DNA of 64,000 nt from Candidatus Dormiibacterota bacterium (GTDB lineage Bacteria; Vulcanimicrobiota; Vulcanimicrobiia; Vulcanimicrobiales; Vulcanimicrobiaceae). Positions 1-8,369 of this stretch are shown here, piece after piece (position 1 is the first letter of the stretch; each line of letters opens with the position of its first letter). Made by a program: the position numbers and the translations under genes. The notes below the pieces were generated by a model that ran no database searches, had not been told where the DNA came from, and saw only the letters and a list, made by a program, of their open reading frames with translations. The DNA lies in NCBI GenBank assembly GCA_035532035.1, contig DATKRS010000003.1, positions 23,548 to 87,547 on the forward strand, read 5' to 3'.

Positions 1-1
1 A

Positions 2-1615
2 GAGCTCGGCCTCATCAAGATCGACTTGCTCGGCTTGGGCATGCTCTCGTTATTACGCGAAGCCTTCGCACTGCATAACCGATACGCTCGAGAAGGTCGC
101 GAGGGAGAGGAGCGTGCGTCGGCATCGGAGACGCTCGCCGCTCGTCATCCAAGACTCGCTCCTGCTGCGCAGCCTCCTCTTGCGCTGCATACGATTCCCC
201 CCGACGATCCCGAGACGTACGCAATGATTCAGCGGGCCGATACGATCGGCGTCTTCCAGATCGAATCGCGCGCGCAACAGTCGATGCTCCCGCGCATGAA
301 GCCGGCCTGCTTCTACGACCTCGTGATGCAGGTTGCGATCATTCGTCCGGGGCCGATTCAAGGGCAGATGATCCATCCATTTCTGCGCCGGCGCTCGGGG
401 CTGGAGCCGGTGACGTATCCTCATCCCAAGCTCAAAGCGGTGCTCGAGCGCACGCTCGGCGTGCCGCTCTTTCAAGAACAAGGCATGCGCATGGCGATCG
501 AAGCCGCCGGCTTCACGCCGGGCGAAGCCGACGTGCTTCGGCGCGCGATGGGGCACAAGCGCTCGCGCGAGCGCATGGGCGCAATTCGGGACCGTTTGGT
601 GAACGGCATGACCGCAAACGGTATCGACCTCGCAGCCGCCGAGCAGCTCTTTCACATGCTTGAGGGTTTTGCGGATTACGGATTTCCGGAATCGCATGCG
701 GCGAGCTTCGCGTTGCTCGCCTACGCGTCGGCATATGTAAAATGCCATTTCCCCGCGATCTTTGCGGCGGCGATTCTCAATGTGCAGCCGATGGGATTCT
801 ATTCAACGGAAGTGCTCGTCAACGACGCCAAGCGTCATGGCGTCGCCGTCAAGCCGGTGGAAGTAAACGCAAGCGAGTACTGGTCGCACGTCGAGAGAGA
901 CGGCGCGTTGCGTCTGGGATTCCATCTCGTGCGCGGGCTCGGCGAAGCGCAGCGCGCGCGGCTCGAGGCGGCGCTGCGCGGCGGCGGCTTTTGCGATCTC
1001 GTCGATTTCACGCGCCGGACGCAACTCGAAAAGGAGGCGATCGAGAACCTCGCCGTCGCCGGAGCGTTCGCACCGTGGTTTGCGTCGCGGCGCGAAGCGA
1101 TGTGGGCGCTGCGCGCGCTCGACGAGCGCGAGGCACGCGGTGCGCTCGGCAAGCTCATGGACGTCGAGGAACCGCAGGTCGCTTTTGCCGCACTCGACTC
1201 GAAGCAGAGCGCAGCCTTCGATCTGTGGTCGACCGGCGTCACGCCCAAGGGCCAAGCCGTCGAACACTTTCGCGCGCAGCTCGAGCGGCTGCGCGTCATC
1301 CCGGCGGCACGCCTTTCGGAGATGCCGCGCAATCTGCTATGCCGCGTCGGCGGCCTCGTCATTACGCGCCAACGCCCTGGAACGGCGAAGGGATTCGTTT
1401 TTCTCACGCTCGAGGACGAGACTGGGCTGGTCAACGTCATCGTGCGCCCCGACGTGTACGAGCGCTATCGTCGCGAAATTCACACCTCACCCATGCTCGT
1501 CGTCGAAGGGAAACTTCAGAGGGAGGGCGGCTGCATCGACCTGCTTGCGCGCACGGTCCGCAGCTTCGACAGCGAGGGCGTCGTCGACGGCGTGCAGGCC
1601 CATGACTTCAGGTAG
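2..1615 (+). CDS. dnaE2: Error-prone DNA polymerase DnaE2 (ImuC), C-terminal part; 5' end outside window
   Basis: This is the last 537 residues of a C-family polymerase that performs translesion synthesis in the ImuA-ImuB-DnaE2 mutasome. The frame is already open at base 2 and reads GLIKIDLLGLGML, so the true start lies upstream of the window. Visible polymerase motifs are DTIGVFQIESRAQQSML, the palm/fingers segment RPGPIQGQMIHPFLRRR and GFPESHAASFALLAYASAY. Near the C-terminus an OB-fold follows (CRVGGLVITRQRPGTAKGFV). This C-terminus, without the extra domains of replicative DnaE, is the DnaE2 type. It ends 17 bases before moaA. Replicative DnaE1 is unlikely because of the IIRPGPIQG and RQRPGTAKGF signatures. 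Confidence 0.9.
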   Translation, partial: ELGLIKIDLLGLGMLSLLREAFALHNRYAREGREGEERASASETLAARHPRLAPAAQPPLALHTIPPDDPETYAMIQRADTIGVFQIESRAQQSMLPRMKPACFYDLVMQVAIIRPGPIQGQMIHPFLRRRSGLEPVTYPHPKLKAVLERTLGVPLFQEQGMRMAIEAAGFTPGEADVLRRAMGHKRSRERMGAIRDRLVNGMTANGIDLAAAEQLFHMLEGFADYGFPESHAASFALLAYASAYVKCHFPAIFAAAILNVQPMGFYSTEVLVNDAKRHGVAVKPVEVNASEYWSHVERDGALRLGFHLVRGLGEAQRARLEAALRGGGFCDLVDFTRRTQLEKEAIENLAVAGAFAPWFASRREAMWALRALDEREARGALGKLMDVEEPQVAFAALDSKQSAAFDLWSTGVTPKGQAVEHFRAQLERLRVIPAARLSEMPRNLLCRVGGLVITRQRPGTAKGFVFLTLEDETGLVNVIVRPDVYERYRREIHTSPMLVVEGKLQREGGCIDLLARTVRSFDSEGVVDGVQAHDFR

Positions 1616-1632
1616 GGAAGCCTAACTTCCCG

Positions 1633-2622
1633 ATGCTGCAGCTAGCCGACGCGTTTGCGCGGCCGATCGAGTACTTGCGAATCTCCGTCACGGACAAGTG
1701 CAATCTGCGCTGCGTCTACTGCATGCCCGAAGGCGGGCTTCCGTGGCTGCGGCGCGACGAAATTCTCTCGTACGAGGAGATCGCGCAGATCGTCGAAGCC
1801 GCCGCCTCGGTGGGCGTTCGCAGCATCCGGTTGACCGGCGGAGAGCCGCTCCTGCGCCGTTATCTGGAGCGCCTCGTCGCGATGCTCGCACGCATTCCGG
1901 GCATCGACGATCTCGCGCTCTCTACCAACGGCTTGCTGCTTGAAGAGCAACTCGACGGTCTCGCCGCTGCCGGCCTGCGACGGGTCAACGTCTCGCTCGA
2001 TACCCTTCGTCCGGACCGTTTCGAAAGCATCGCGCGGCGCCCCGGTCTCGACCGGGTTCTTGCGTCGATCGAGGCGGCAATCGCGCGGGGCCTCGAGCCC
2101 GTGAAAATCAACTGCGTCGTAATGCGCGGCCGCAACGACGACGAGGTAGCGGATTTCGCCGAGCTCTCGCGCCGGCTGCCCGTTGCCGTACGATTCATCG
2201 AGGCGATGCCCGTGCTGGAGTACGCGCAAGCGCAACGCGAGGAGTACGTCTGCGCCGACGAGATCCTCGCGCACATACGACGAATCGCCGATCTGGAGCC
2301 GGTCGACGGCCCTCGGGGTAACGGTCCCGCGCGTTACTTCGCATTTCCCGGCGCGCCGGGGACGATCGGCGTCATCACGCCGCTCTCGCACGACTATTGC
2401 GATCGCTGCAACCGTATTCGCTTGACCGCGGACGGCCGTCTACGGCTCTGTCTCTTCGGAAATCACCACGTCGATCTTCGCACGCAGCTACGCGCCGGTG
2501 CGACGCGCGACGAGCTCGCTGCCACGCTCGCGCGCTCGATGGCGATCAAACCCGAGCGCCACCATCTACGCCTCGGCGAGCCGGCGTCGCGAATGCGCGC
2601 GCTCTCCGAAATCGGAGGTTAG
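1633..2622 (+). CDS. moaA: GTP 3',8-cyclase MoaA
   Basis: Radical SAM enzyme for the first step of molybdenum cofactor synthesis, converting GTP to (8S)-3',8-cyclo-7,8-dihydroguanosine 5'-triphosphate. The 329 residues match the family length. The N-terminal SAM cluster is C23-x3-C27-x2-C30 (DKCNLRCVYC). The second [4Fe-4S] cluster that binds substrate is at CDRCNRIRLTADGRLRLC. The protein ends in GG, the conserved tail essential in MoaA. Other features are LTGGEPLLR (SAM binding) and NCVVMRGRND. It follows dnaE2 closely. No other moa gene is in the window. Confidence 0.95.
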   Translation: MLQLADAFARPIEYLRISVTDKCNLRCVYCMPEGGLPWLRRDEILSYEEIAQIVEAAASVGVRSIRLTGGEPLLRRYLERLVAMLARIPGIDDLALSTNGLLLEEQLDGLAAAGLRRVNVSLDTLRPDRFESIARRPGLDRVLASIEAAIARGLEPVKINCVVMRGRNDDEVADFAELSRRLPVAVRFIEAMPVLEYAQAQREEYVCADEILAHIRRIADLEPVDGPRGNGPARYFAFPGAPGTIGVITPLSHDYCDRCNRIRLTADGRLRLCLFGNHHVDLRTQLRAGATRDELAATLARSMAIKPERHHLRLGEPASRMRALSEIGG

Positions 2623-2644
2623 TCCGACAGGTTCCTAGAGACCG

Positions 2645-3538
2645 CTACGGCAGGGTGCGGCGGTCGTACAGCCAGCGCAGGAACGGCGTGAGGTACGTCC
2701 CGGACGGCAAGACGTAGTCTGTTCCCGGCAGGAGGTACTCTTCGGGAACCGGCGAGCCTTCGGGAAGATCGAGCACGTCGCGGTTGGCCGGATAACAGAG
2801 CGGCCAGGGAATGTATCCGGTCTCCGAGCCACCCCTGCTGAAGACCACGTCGTACCGCGCGTAATGACAGCGAATCCCGTTGCCGCCCTGCCAGTCACGC
2901 ACGGAGGTAATCACCCCTTCGGCCGTTTCGTCGACGTGACGCTGCATGCCGTTGACGTTGAAATAGACGCGCCGGTATGCGGACGCTGGTCGCGGTGGAA
3001 TCGTCGCGACGCTAAGCGGATTGTTGTTCGATTGCAGCTGCGCGACTTCGCGTGCGAACAACCGTTGATCGCGTTGCAGTTGCGAAGCGAATCCTTGCGG
3101 ACGCGGTTGCGGCCGCACGCGCCGCGGAGCGGCCGAAGGCCGCGGCGGCGGTAACGGGGACGCCGACGGGACGACGTACGTCATCTCGCGATGGACGGGA
3201 GGGGCGGCTGCGACGACCTGGCGCTGCAGTTGTCGTTGCTCTTGTCGTTGTTGCCGCTGGGGTTGCTGGGCGCGACGGGGGGTTACTTGGCGTTCGGAGC
3301 GCGCCGTCGGCTGCGCCCGCTGCGGGACGGGCCGGTGGGAGATCGTCGTCGAGGACGAGAGGACGATGATCGGCTCTTGCTTGGCCGGTGGACGCAGCCA
3401 CGGGACCCGGCCGGCGATCATGCCGTAGAGCAGGAACCCGAACGTATGCATGAGGAGCGAGAGCGCAAGCCCGAAAATCAGGAGGCGCTGACCGCGCCGG
3501 TACAGGGTGGGGTTGGATATCACCGGGAAGAACCCCAT
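2645..3538 (-). CDS. Single-pass membrane protein with Pro/Gln/Arg-rich linker, unknown function
   Basis: I do not recognise the family. The 297 residues begin with a short basic cytoplasmic segment and one transmembrane helix (about residues 18-42). A long low-complexity Pro/Arg/Gln region (about 50-150) with runs such as PQRQQRQEQRQLQRQ follows, then a compact C-terminal domain (about 195-297) containing VYFNVNGMQRHVDETAEGV and GIRCHYARYDVVF. The architecture resembles a TonB-type energy transducer (anchor, extended linker, small periplasmic domain), but I see no convincing TonB C-terminal motif. It is convergent with moaA and divergent from the next small membrane gene. Expression is plausible, function unknown. 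Confidence 0.65.
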   Translation of the reverse strand: MGFFPVISNPTLYRRGQRLLIFGLALSLLMHTFGFLLYGMIAGRVPWLRPPAKQEPIIVLSSSTTISHRPVPQRAQPTARSERQVTPRRAQQPQRQQRQEQRQLQRQVVAAAPPVHREMTYVVPSASPLPPPRPSAAPRRVRPQPRPQGFASQLQRDQRLFAREVAQLQSNNNPLSVATIPPRPASAYRRVYFNVNGMQRHVDETAEGVITSVRDWQGGNGIRCHYARYDVVFSRGGSETGYIPWPLCYPANRDVLDLPEGSPVPEEYLLPGTDYVLPSGTYLTPFLRWLYDRRTLP

Positions 3539-3582
3539 GGCGGGGCAAGAAAAAGAGACCCGAGCATCGAGGGAGTTAGTAG

Positions 3583-3786
3583 TTGGCGAAACCGAGTCAA
3601 GAACATTTGCGCACCCTGCTCTGGATCGGGGTCGCGGGGGTGACGGCCGTCGCGGCCTTCGCCGTCGTGCGCTTTGCGTTGCAACGGCGTCCGCAGCCCG
3701 ACGAGACCAGCCGGCGCATTCAGCAGTTGATCGACGAGGCGAACCAGCTTCTCAAGACCCTTGACGAACAGCGAAGTAGCGCGTAA
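3583..3786 (+). CDS. Small single-pass membrane protein, unknown function
   Basis: A 67-residue product with one hydrophobic helix (LLWIGVAGVTAVAAFAVVRFAL, written here in pieces as LLWIGVAGVT and AVAAFAVVRF) followed by a charged amphipathic tail (ETSRRIQQLIDEANQLLKTL) likely to form a coiled coil. The TTG start is supported by a GGGAG Shine-Dalgarno at 3571-3575. The 3' end overlaps the predicted rlmD start by 26 bases, which suggests translational coupling. No family recognised. Confidence 0.6.
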   Translation: MAKPSQEHLRTLLWIGVAGVTAVAAFAVVRFALQRRPQPDETSRRIQQLIDEANQLLKTLDEQRSSA

Positions 3787-5134
3787 AAGCGCCGCGGCAC
3801 TCGCCCCCGGAACCGAGCTCGATCTCGTCTTCACCGACCTCCTAGCCAACGGGCAGGCCGTTGCGCGTGCCGAGGGGCTCGTGGTGTTCTGCTTCGGACC
3901 GCTGCCGGGCGAGCGCGCACGCGTGCGCATTACGTCGCGCAAAGCGACGTACGCCGTAGCCGATCTCGAATCTCTCATCCACATCGTACCGGAGCGCGCG
4001 AAGCCGTTCTGCCCCGTCTTCGGAACTTGCGGCGGCTGCCAGGTGCAACACCTTTCATACGATTCTCAGCTTCGCTGGAAGCGCGATATGGTACGTGCCG
4101 CGCTGCAGCGTATCGGCGGCATCGCGGATGCCGCCGTCGACGAAACGGTCTCCGCCGGGAATCCGCGCGCGTATCGTAACAAGGTCGCGCTCGTCGTCGA
4201 GCGCGGCGCATCCGGACCCCGGGTCGGGTTCTATCGCGCGCGCTCGCACGACCTCGTGCCGGTCGAAGGCTGCCCGGTCGTCACGCCGCAGCTGGACGAT
4301 CTCATCGGGATCTTCGCGCGAGCGCGCAGCGAGGCTCCTGCTGCGGTCGCGCTCGAAAAGGCGCGCCACGTGGTCGCGCGCCACGCGCACCGTGGCGAAG
4401 CCGTGGTCTCGGTAACGACCGCGCAGCCCGACGAAGCGCTCGAAACGGTGGCGCCCGCGTTGCTGGCAGAGCTGCCCGGCGTGGTCGGCATCGTCAACTC
4501 CTTTGATCCGCGTAGCGCCAACGCCGTCGTCGGGCGAAATGATCGCGTCCTGGCAGGGCGTGCCGAGATCGAAGAGCAGATCGGCGGCATTCGCTATCGC
4601 GTCTCACCCGCTTCGTTCTTTCAGATCAACGTCGAGGTCGTCGCGCGCATCTTCGACGCGCTGCATGAACACCTCGGCAGCGCGGACGAGGTCGTCGACC
4701 TGTACTGCGGCATGGGCACGTTCTCGCTGTTCTTCGCAAAGAACGGTGCGCGCGTCCTCGGCGTGGAGGAGAGCCGCCGAGCGGTGGGCGAGGCGGGCGC
4801 GAACGCGCGCCTGAATGACCTGGAAGAGCGTGTGCGCTTCCGCATCGGGCTCGTCGAGCATTGGGTCCGCTCGCCGGAAGGAGCGAAGGCGCTCGCGTCG
4901 GCCGGCGCCGTCTTTCTCGACCCGCCGCGCAAAGGTAGCGACGACGTCACGCTGCGCGCAATTGCGGCCTCCAGAGTAAAATACATCGGATACCTCTCGT
5001 GCGATCCGGCGACGCTCGCCCGGGATTTGAAGCAGCTCGTATCCAACGGATACGCCCTGCGTCGCATCCAGCCGTTCGACATGTTCCCGCAAACGGGCCA
5101 CGTCGAAGTCCTCGTCGTCTTGGAAAGGCAGTAA
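3761..5134 (+). CDS. rlmD: 23S rRNA (uracil-C5)-methyltransferase, RlmD/TrmA family
   Basis: SAM-dependent RNA uracil C5 methyltransferase of 457 residues. It has an N-terminal TRAM-like OB domain (about 14-75). A Cys cluster for a [4Fe-4S] centre follows, C84-x5-C90-x2-C93, with a later VEGC. The Rossmann SAM motif is DLYCGMGTFSLFF, and the catalytic region has FLDPPRKGSD and the nucleophile Cys in YLSCDPATLARDL. RlmC and TrmA-like assignments cannot be separated from RlmD by eye. The start (TTG 3761) is uncertain because it overlaps the preceding gene. Its stop overlaps the gatC ATG (TAATG), so it heads a run rlmD-gatCAB-mutS2-tyrS. Confidence 0.88.
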   Translation: MTNSEVARKSAAALAPGTELDLVFTDLLANGQAVARAEGLVVFCFGPLPGERARVRITSRKATYAVADLESLIHIVPERAKPFCPVFGTCGGCQVQHLSYDSQLRWKRDMVRAALQRIGGIADAAVDETVSAGNPRAYRNKVALVVERGASGPRVGFYRARSHDLVPVEGCPVVTPQLDDLIGIFARARSEAPAAVALEKARHVVARHAHRGEAVVSVTTAQPDEALETVAPALLAELPGVVGIVNSFDPRSANAVVGRNDRVLAGRAEIEEQIGGIRYRVSPASFFQINVEVVARIFDALHEHLGSADEVVDLYCGMGTFSLFFAKNGARVLGVEESRRAVGEAGANARLNDLEERVRFRIGLVEHWVRSPEGAKALASAGAVFLDPPRKGSDDVTLRAIAASRVKYIGYLSCDPATLARDLKQLVSNGYALRRIQPFDMFPQTGHVEVLVVLERQ

Positions 5135-5421
5135 TGGCGGAGCGCATCGACGTTCGGTACGTTGCAAAGCTTGCGCGTATAGAGCTCAGCGAGGAAGAAG
5201 TCGTGCGCTTTGGCGCGCAGCTTGGCGCGTTGCTCGAACACGTGAAGGCACTCGGCGAGCTCGACGTCGGCTCGGTCCCCGCCACGGCGCAAGTCGTCGA
5301 GTCGCGCAACGTGGCGCGCGAAGACGAGCCAAGGCCTTCGCTCGATCGCGAGATCGTGCTCGGTGAAGCGCCGCATCGTCAGGGTGCGTTCGTACGCGTT
5401 CCGAAGATTCTGGTCGAATGA
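5134..5421 (+). CDS. gatC: Aspartyl/glutamyl-tRNA(Asn/Gln) amidotransferase subunit C
   Basis: A 95-residue GatC, the belt subunit that wraps and stabilises GatA and GatB in the transamidosome. The start is the ATG in TAATG at the rlmD stop, giving the classic N-terminus with VRYVAKLARIELSEEEV. A helical segment follows, then LGEAPHRQGAFVRVPKILVE, the typical C-terminal motif. A longer open frame runs upstream but is merely the alternate frame of rlmD. The next gene, gatA, starts inside its last codons. Confidence 0.95.
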   Translation: MAERIDVRYVAKLARIELSEEEVVRFGAQLGALLEHVKALGELDVGSVPATAQVVESRNVAREDEPRPSLDREIVLGEAPHRQGAFVRVPKILVE

Positions 5422-6908
5422 GCGAGCTCGTCGAGCGCGGTGCAGCCGAGATTGCCCGCGACGTCAATGCAAAACGGGTCTCCGCGCGAGAGGTCACGGA
5501 AGCCGCGCTCGCACGAGCCGACGGCGTCGACGAGTGGGTTGGCGCGTATCTGCGCGTGCTCTACGACGTTGCGCGGGAGACCGCGACGCGCGTGGACGCA
5601 CGCGTCGCGCGTGGTGAACGGCTGCCGCTCGCCGGCGTACCGCTCGCGGTCAAGGATAACATGTGTCTGAGCGGCACGCGCACGACGTGTGCGAGCAGGA
5701 TGTTGGAGCGCTGGACTGCGCCGTATACCGCGACGGCGGTGCAGCGCATGCTCGACGCCGGCTGCGTTCCCATCGGCAAGACCAATCTCGACGAATTCGC
5801 GATGGGCAGCTCGTGCGAGAACTCCGCCCTGGGCGTTACGCGCAATCCTTACGACCCGGCACGCGTGCCGGGCGGCTCGAGCGGCGGTTCGGCGGCCGCA
5901 GTGGCGGCGCGCGAGGCGGCGATCGGCATGGGAAGCGATACGGGCGGCTCCATTCGTGAGCCGGCGGCCTTTTGCAATCTCGTCGGCCTGAAACCGACGT
6001 ACGGCCGCGTCTCGCGCTACGGCTTGATTGCGTTCGCTTCGAGCCTCGATCAAATCGGTCCGCTGGCGCGCAGCGTCGAAGACGCAGCGCTCGCGTACGA
6101 CGCGATGGCCGGGCACGACCCGATGGATGCCACGTCGATCGCCGGTGCGGTCGATCCCACCGCGACGGCGCTGCGCGACGACTTGCGCGGCCTACGGATC
6201 GGAATCGTGCGGGAGTTTCCGCTCGATCCGCTCGGCGCGGAGATGAAGAGCGTGTACGAGCGTGCCTACGCCGACCTCGAGGCGCTCGGCGCGTCGCTCG
6301 TCGAGGTCGCACTACCGACGGTCGATTACGGCGTCGCGACGTACTATCTCATCGCACCGGCGGAATGCTCTGCCAACCTTGCGCGCTTCGACGGCGTGCG
6401 CTACGGGCTGAACGTCGAAGCCGGCGACGTTGGAACGATGTACGAGCGGACGCGCGCCGCAGGTTTCGGCCCCGAGGTGAAGCGGCGCATTCTCATCGGC
6501 ACCCATGCGCTCTCGAGCGGCTACTACGACGCCTACTACGTCCGCGCGCAGAAAGCGCGCACGCTCGTCGCACGAGACTTCGCGCAGGCCTTTGCCTCAT
6601 GCGACCTCATCGCGTCGCCGGCAACGAGCTGCCCCGCGTTCGCGTTGGGCGCGAAGAGCGATCCGTACAGTATGTACCTGATGGACTACTATACGATCCC
6701 GATGTCGCTTGCCGGAATCCCGGCGCTCTCCGTTCCGTGCGGCTGGGTGCACGAGGGAGGGCGCGCACTGCCGGCCGGCTTGCAGCTTGCCGGGCCGCAC
6801 TTCGCCGAGGCGCTGCTTTTCGGGGCGGCGCACGCGTACGAACGCGCGACGAAGCATGCTCGCAGGCACGCGCCGGCAGTCGCGATCCCGAAGGCCGCTG
6901 AATCGTGA
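5418..6908 (+). CDS. gatA: Glutamyl-tRNA(Gln) amidotransferase subunit A
   Basis: Amidase-signature enzyme that releases ammonia from glutamine for transamidation of mischarged Glu-tRNA(Gln) or Asp-tRNA(Asn). Length is 496 residues. The Lys-cisSer-Ser catalytic triad is intact and in standard positions: K79 (AVKDNM), S154 in PGGSSGGS and S178 in SDTGGSIREPA. It overlaps gatC by four bases (ATGA) and gatB by four (GTGA), so the three subunits are translationally coupled. With GatCAB encoded here, the organism probably makes Gln-tRNA or Asn-tRNA indirectly. Confidence 0.97.
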   Translation: MSELVERGAAEIARDVNAKRVSAREVTEAALARADGVDEWVGAYLRVLYDVARETATRVDARVARGERLPLAGVPLAVKDNMCLSGTRTTCASRMLERWTAPYTATAVQRMLDAGCVPIGKTNLDEFAMGSSCENSALGVTRNPYDPARVPGGSSGGSAAAVAAREAAIGMGSDTGGSIREPAAFCNLVGLKPTYGRVSRYGLIAFASSLDQIGPLARSVEDAALAYDAMAGHDPMDATSIAGAVDPTATALRDDLRGLRIGIVREFPLDPLGAEMKSVYERAYADLEALGASLVEVALPTVDYGVATYYLIAPAECSANLARFDGVRYGLNVEAGDVGTMYERTRAAGFGPEVKRRILIGTHALSSGYYDAYYVRAQKARTLVARDFAQAFASCDLIASPATSCPAFALGAKSDPYSMYLMDYYTIPMSLAGIPALSVPCGWVHEGGRALPAGLQLAGPHFAEALLFGAAHAYERATKHARRHAPAVAIPKAAES

Positions 6909-8365
6909 GCGCGTACGAAGCCGTTATCGGCATCGAGTGTCATGTCGAGCTGAAGACGCGCACGAAGATGTTCTGCGGGTGCGCCAATGCATTCGGCGCG
7001 CAGCCGAACACTCTGGTCTGCCCGGTATGCCTCGCGCTGCCGGGAGCGCTGCCCGTTCCAAACCGCGTCGCGATCGAGCAGACGCTTCTCGCCGGCGTCG
7101 CGTTCGGCTCGGATATCCCGGCGTTCTCGAAGTTCGACCGAAAGAATTACTTCTATCCGGACATGCCGAAGAACTACCAGATATCGCAGTACGACATGCC
7201 GCTCGTCGTCGGCGGTGAGGTGCGGTATTGGCTGGAAGACGGCACGGCGGGTGCCTGTCCGCTCGTGCGGATTCATCTCGAGGAAGATACGGGAAAATCC
7301 ACCCACGCCGGTTCCGGCGACGGGCGCATAGCCGGAAGCGCGTACTCGCTCGTCGACTTCAACCGTGCGGGCGTGCCGCTGATGGAGTGCGTCTCCGCAC
7401 CCGAGCTGCACAGCGCGACCGAAGCCGTTGCGTATCTCGGTTCCCTGCGGCGTACGCTCCTCGAGCTCGGCGTGAGCGACGTAAAGATGGAGGAAGGCTC
7501 GCTTCGCTGCGATGCCAATGTCTCGGTACGCCTCGTCGGCGCACGCGAGCTGGGCACGAAGGTCGAAATCAAGAACATGAACTCATTTCGCTCCGTGCAG
7601 CGGGCGATCGAGAGCGAGATCGCCCGTCAGGTCACGCTGGTGGAGAGCGGTGAGCGCGTCGTACAGGAGACGCGCGGCTGGGACGAGATTCGCGGCGTCA
7701 CGCATCCGATGCGCAGCAAGGAGCAGGCGCACGACTATCGCTACTTCCCGGATCCCGACCTCGTGCCGCTGGAAATCTCTGCAGCCGACGTCGAGCGCAT
7801 GCGTGGAGAGCTTCCGGAGCTGCCCTGGCAACGCTTCGAGCGCTACACGGGCAAGTACGATCTCGGCGCGAAGCCGGCGACGCAGCTCATCGACAATCCG
7901 TCGCTCGCACGGTACTTCGATCGCGTCGTCGAGCTCAGCCGCAACCCGCAGCAGAGCACGAACTTCGTCTTGGGAGAGCTTTCTCGACTCGCGAACGAGA
8001 CCGGAACTCCGGTTGCCGACTCGCCGATCGCGCCGGAGGCACTCTGTGAGGTGATCGCGCTGGTGGAGGGAAAGACGATCAACTCGAAGATCGCAAAAGA
8101 GCTCATCGAGCGGATGTGGGCTGGAGAAGTCTCCCCGAAGGCCATCGTGGAGCGCGAAGGACTCGCGCAGACGAGCGACCCCGCAGCAGTCGACGCGATC
8201 GTGGAAGAGGTGCTTGGGAAGCATGTCGACGTGGTTGCCGATTATCGCAGCGGAAAGACGAGCGTCGCTGGATATCTCGTCGGTCAAGTGATGAAGGCGT
8301 CGCGGGGGAAGGCCGATCCAGCGCTCGTCGCCGAACTCGTGAAGAAGCGCCTCGGCGCTTCGTAA
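6905..8365 (+). CDS. gatB: Aspartyl/glutamyl-tRNA(Asn/Gln) amidotransferase subunit B
   Basis: Kinase/transamidase subunit that phosphorylates the mischarged aminoacyl-tRNA and passes ammonia onto it. Length is 486 residues, starting with GTG overlapping gatA. Diagnostic motifs are IGIECHVELKTRTKMFCGC, the second Cys pair CPVCLALPGALPVPN (structural zinc), YFYPDMPKNYQISQYD, IHLEEDTGKSTH, LVDFNRAGVPLMECVS and EIKNMNSFRSVQRAIE. The C-terminal helical and YqeY-like tail ends with SRGKADPALVAELVKKRL. All regions are intact. Confidence 0.97.
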   Translation: MSAYEAVIGIECHVELKTRTKMFCGCANAFGAQPNTLVCPVCLALPGALPVPNRVAIEQTLLAGVAFGSDIPAFSKFDRKNYFYPDMPKNYQISQYDMPLVVGGEVRYWLEDGTAGACPLVRIHLEEDTGKSTHAGSGDGRIAGSAYSLVDFNRAGVPLMECVSAPELHSATEAVAYLGSLRRTLLELGVSDVKMEEGSLRCDANVSVRLVGARELGTKVEIKNMNSFRSVQRAIESEIARQVTLVESGERVVQETRGWDEIRGVTHPMRSKEQAHDYRYFPDPDLVPLEISAADVERMRGELPELPWQRFERYTGKYDLGAKPATQLIDNPSLARYFDRVVELSRNPQQSTNFVLGELSRLANETGTPVADSPIAPEALCEVIALVEGKTINSKIAKELIERMWAGEVSPKAIVEREGLAQTSDPAAVDAIVEEVLGKHVDVVADYRSGKTSVAGYLVGQVMKASRGKADPALVAELVKKRLGAS

Positions 8366-8369
8366 GCCG

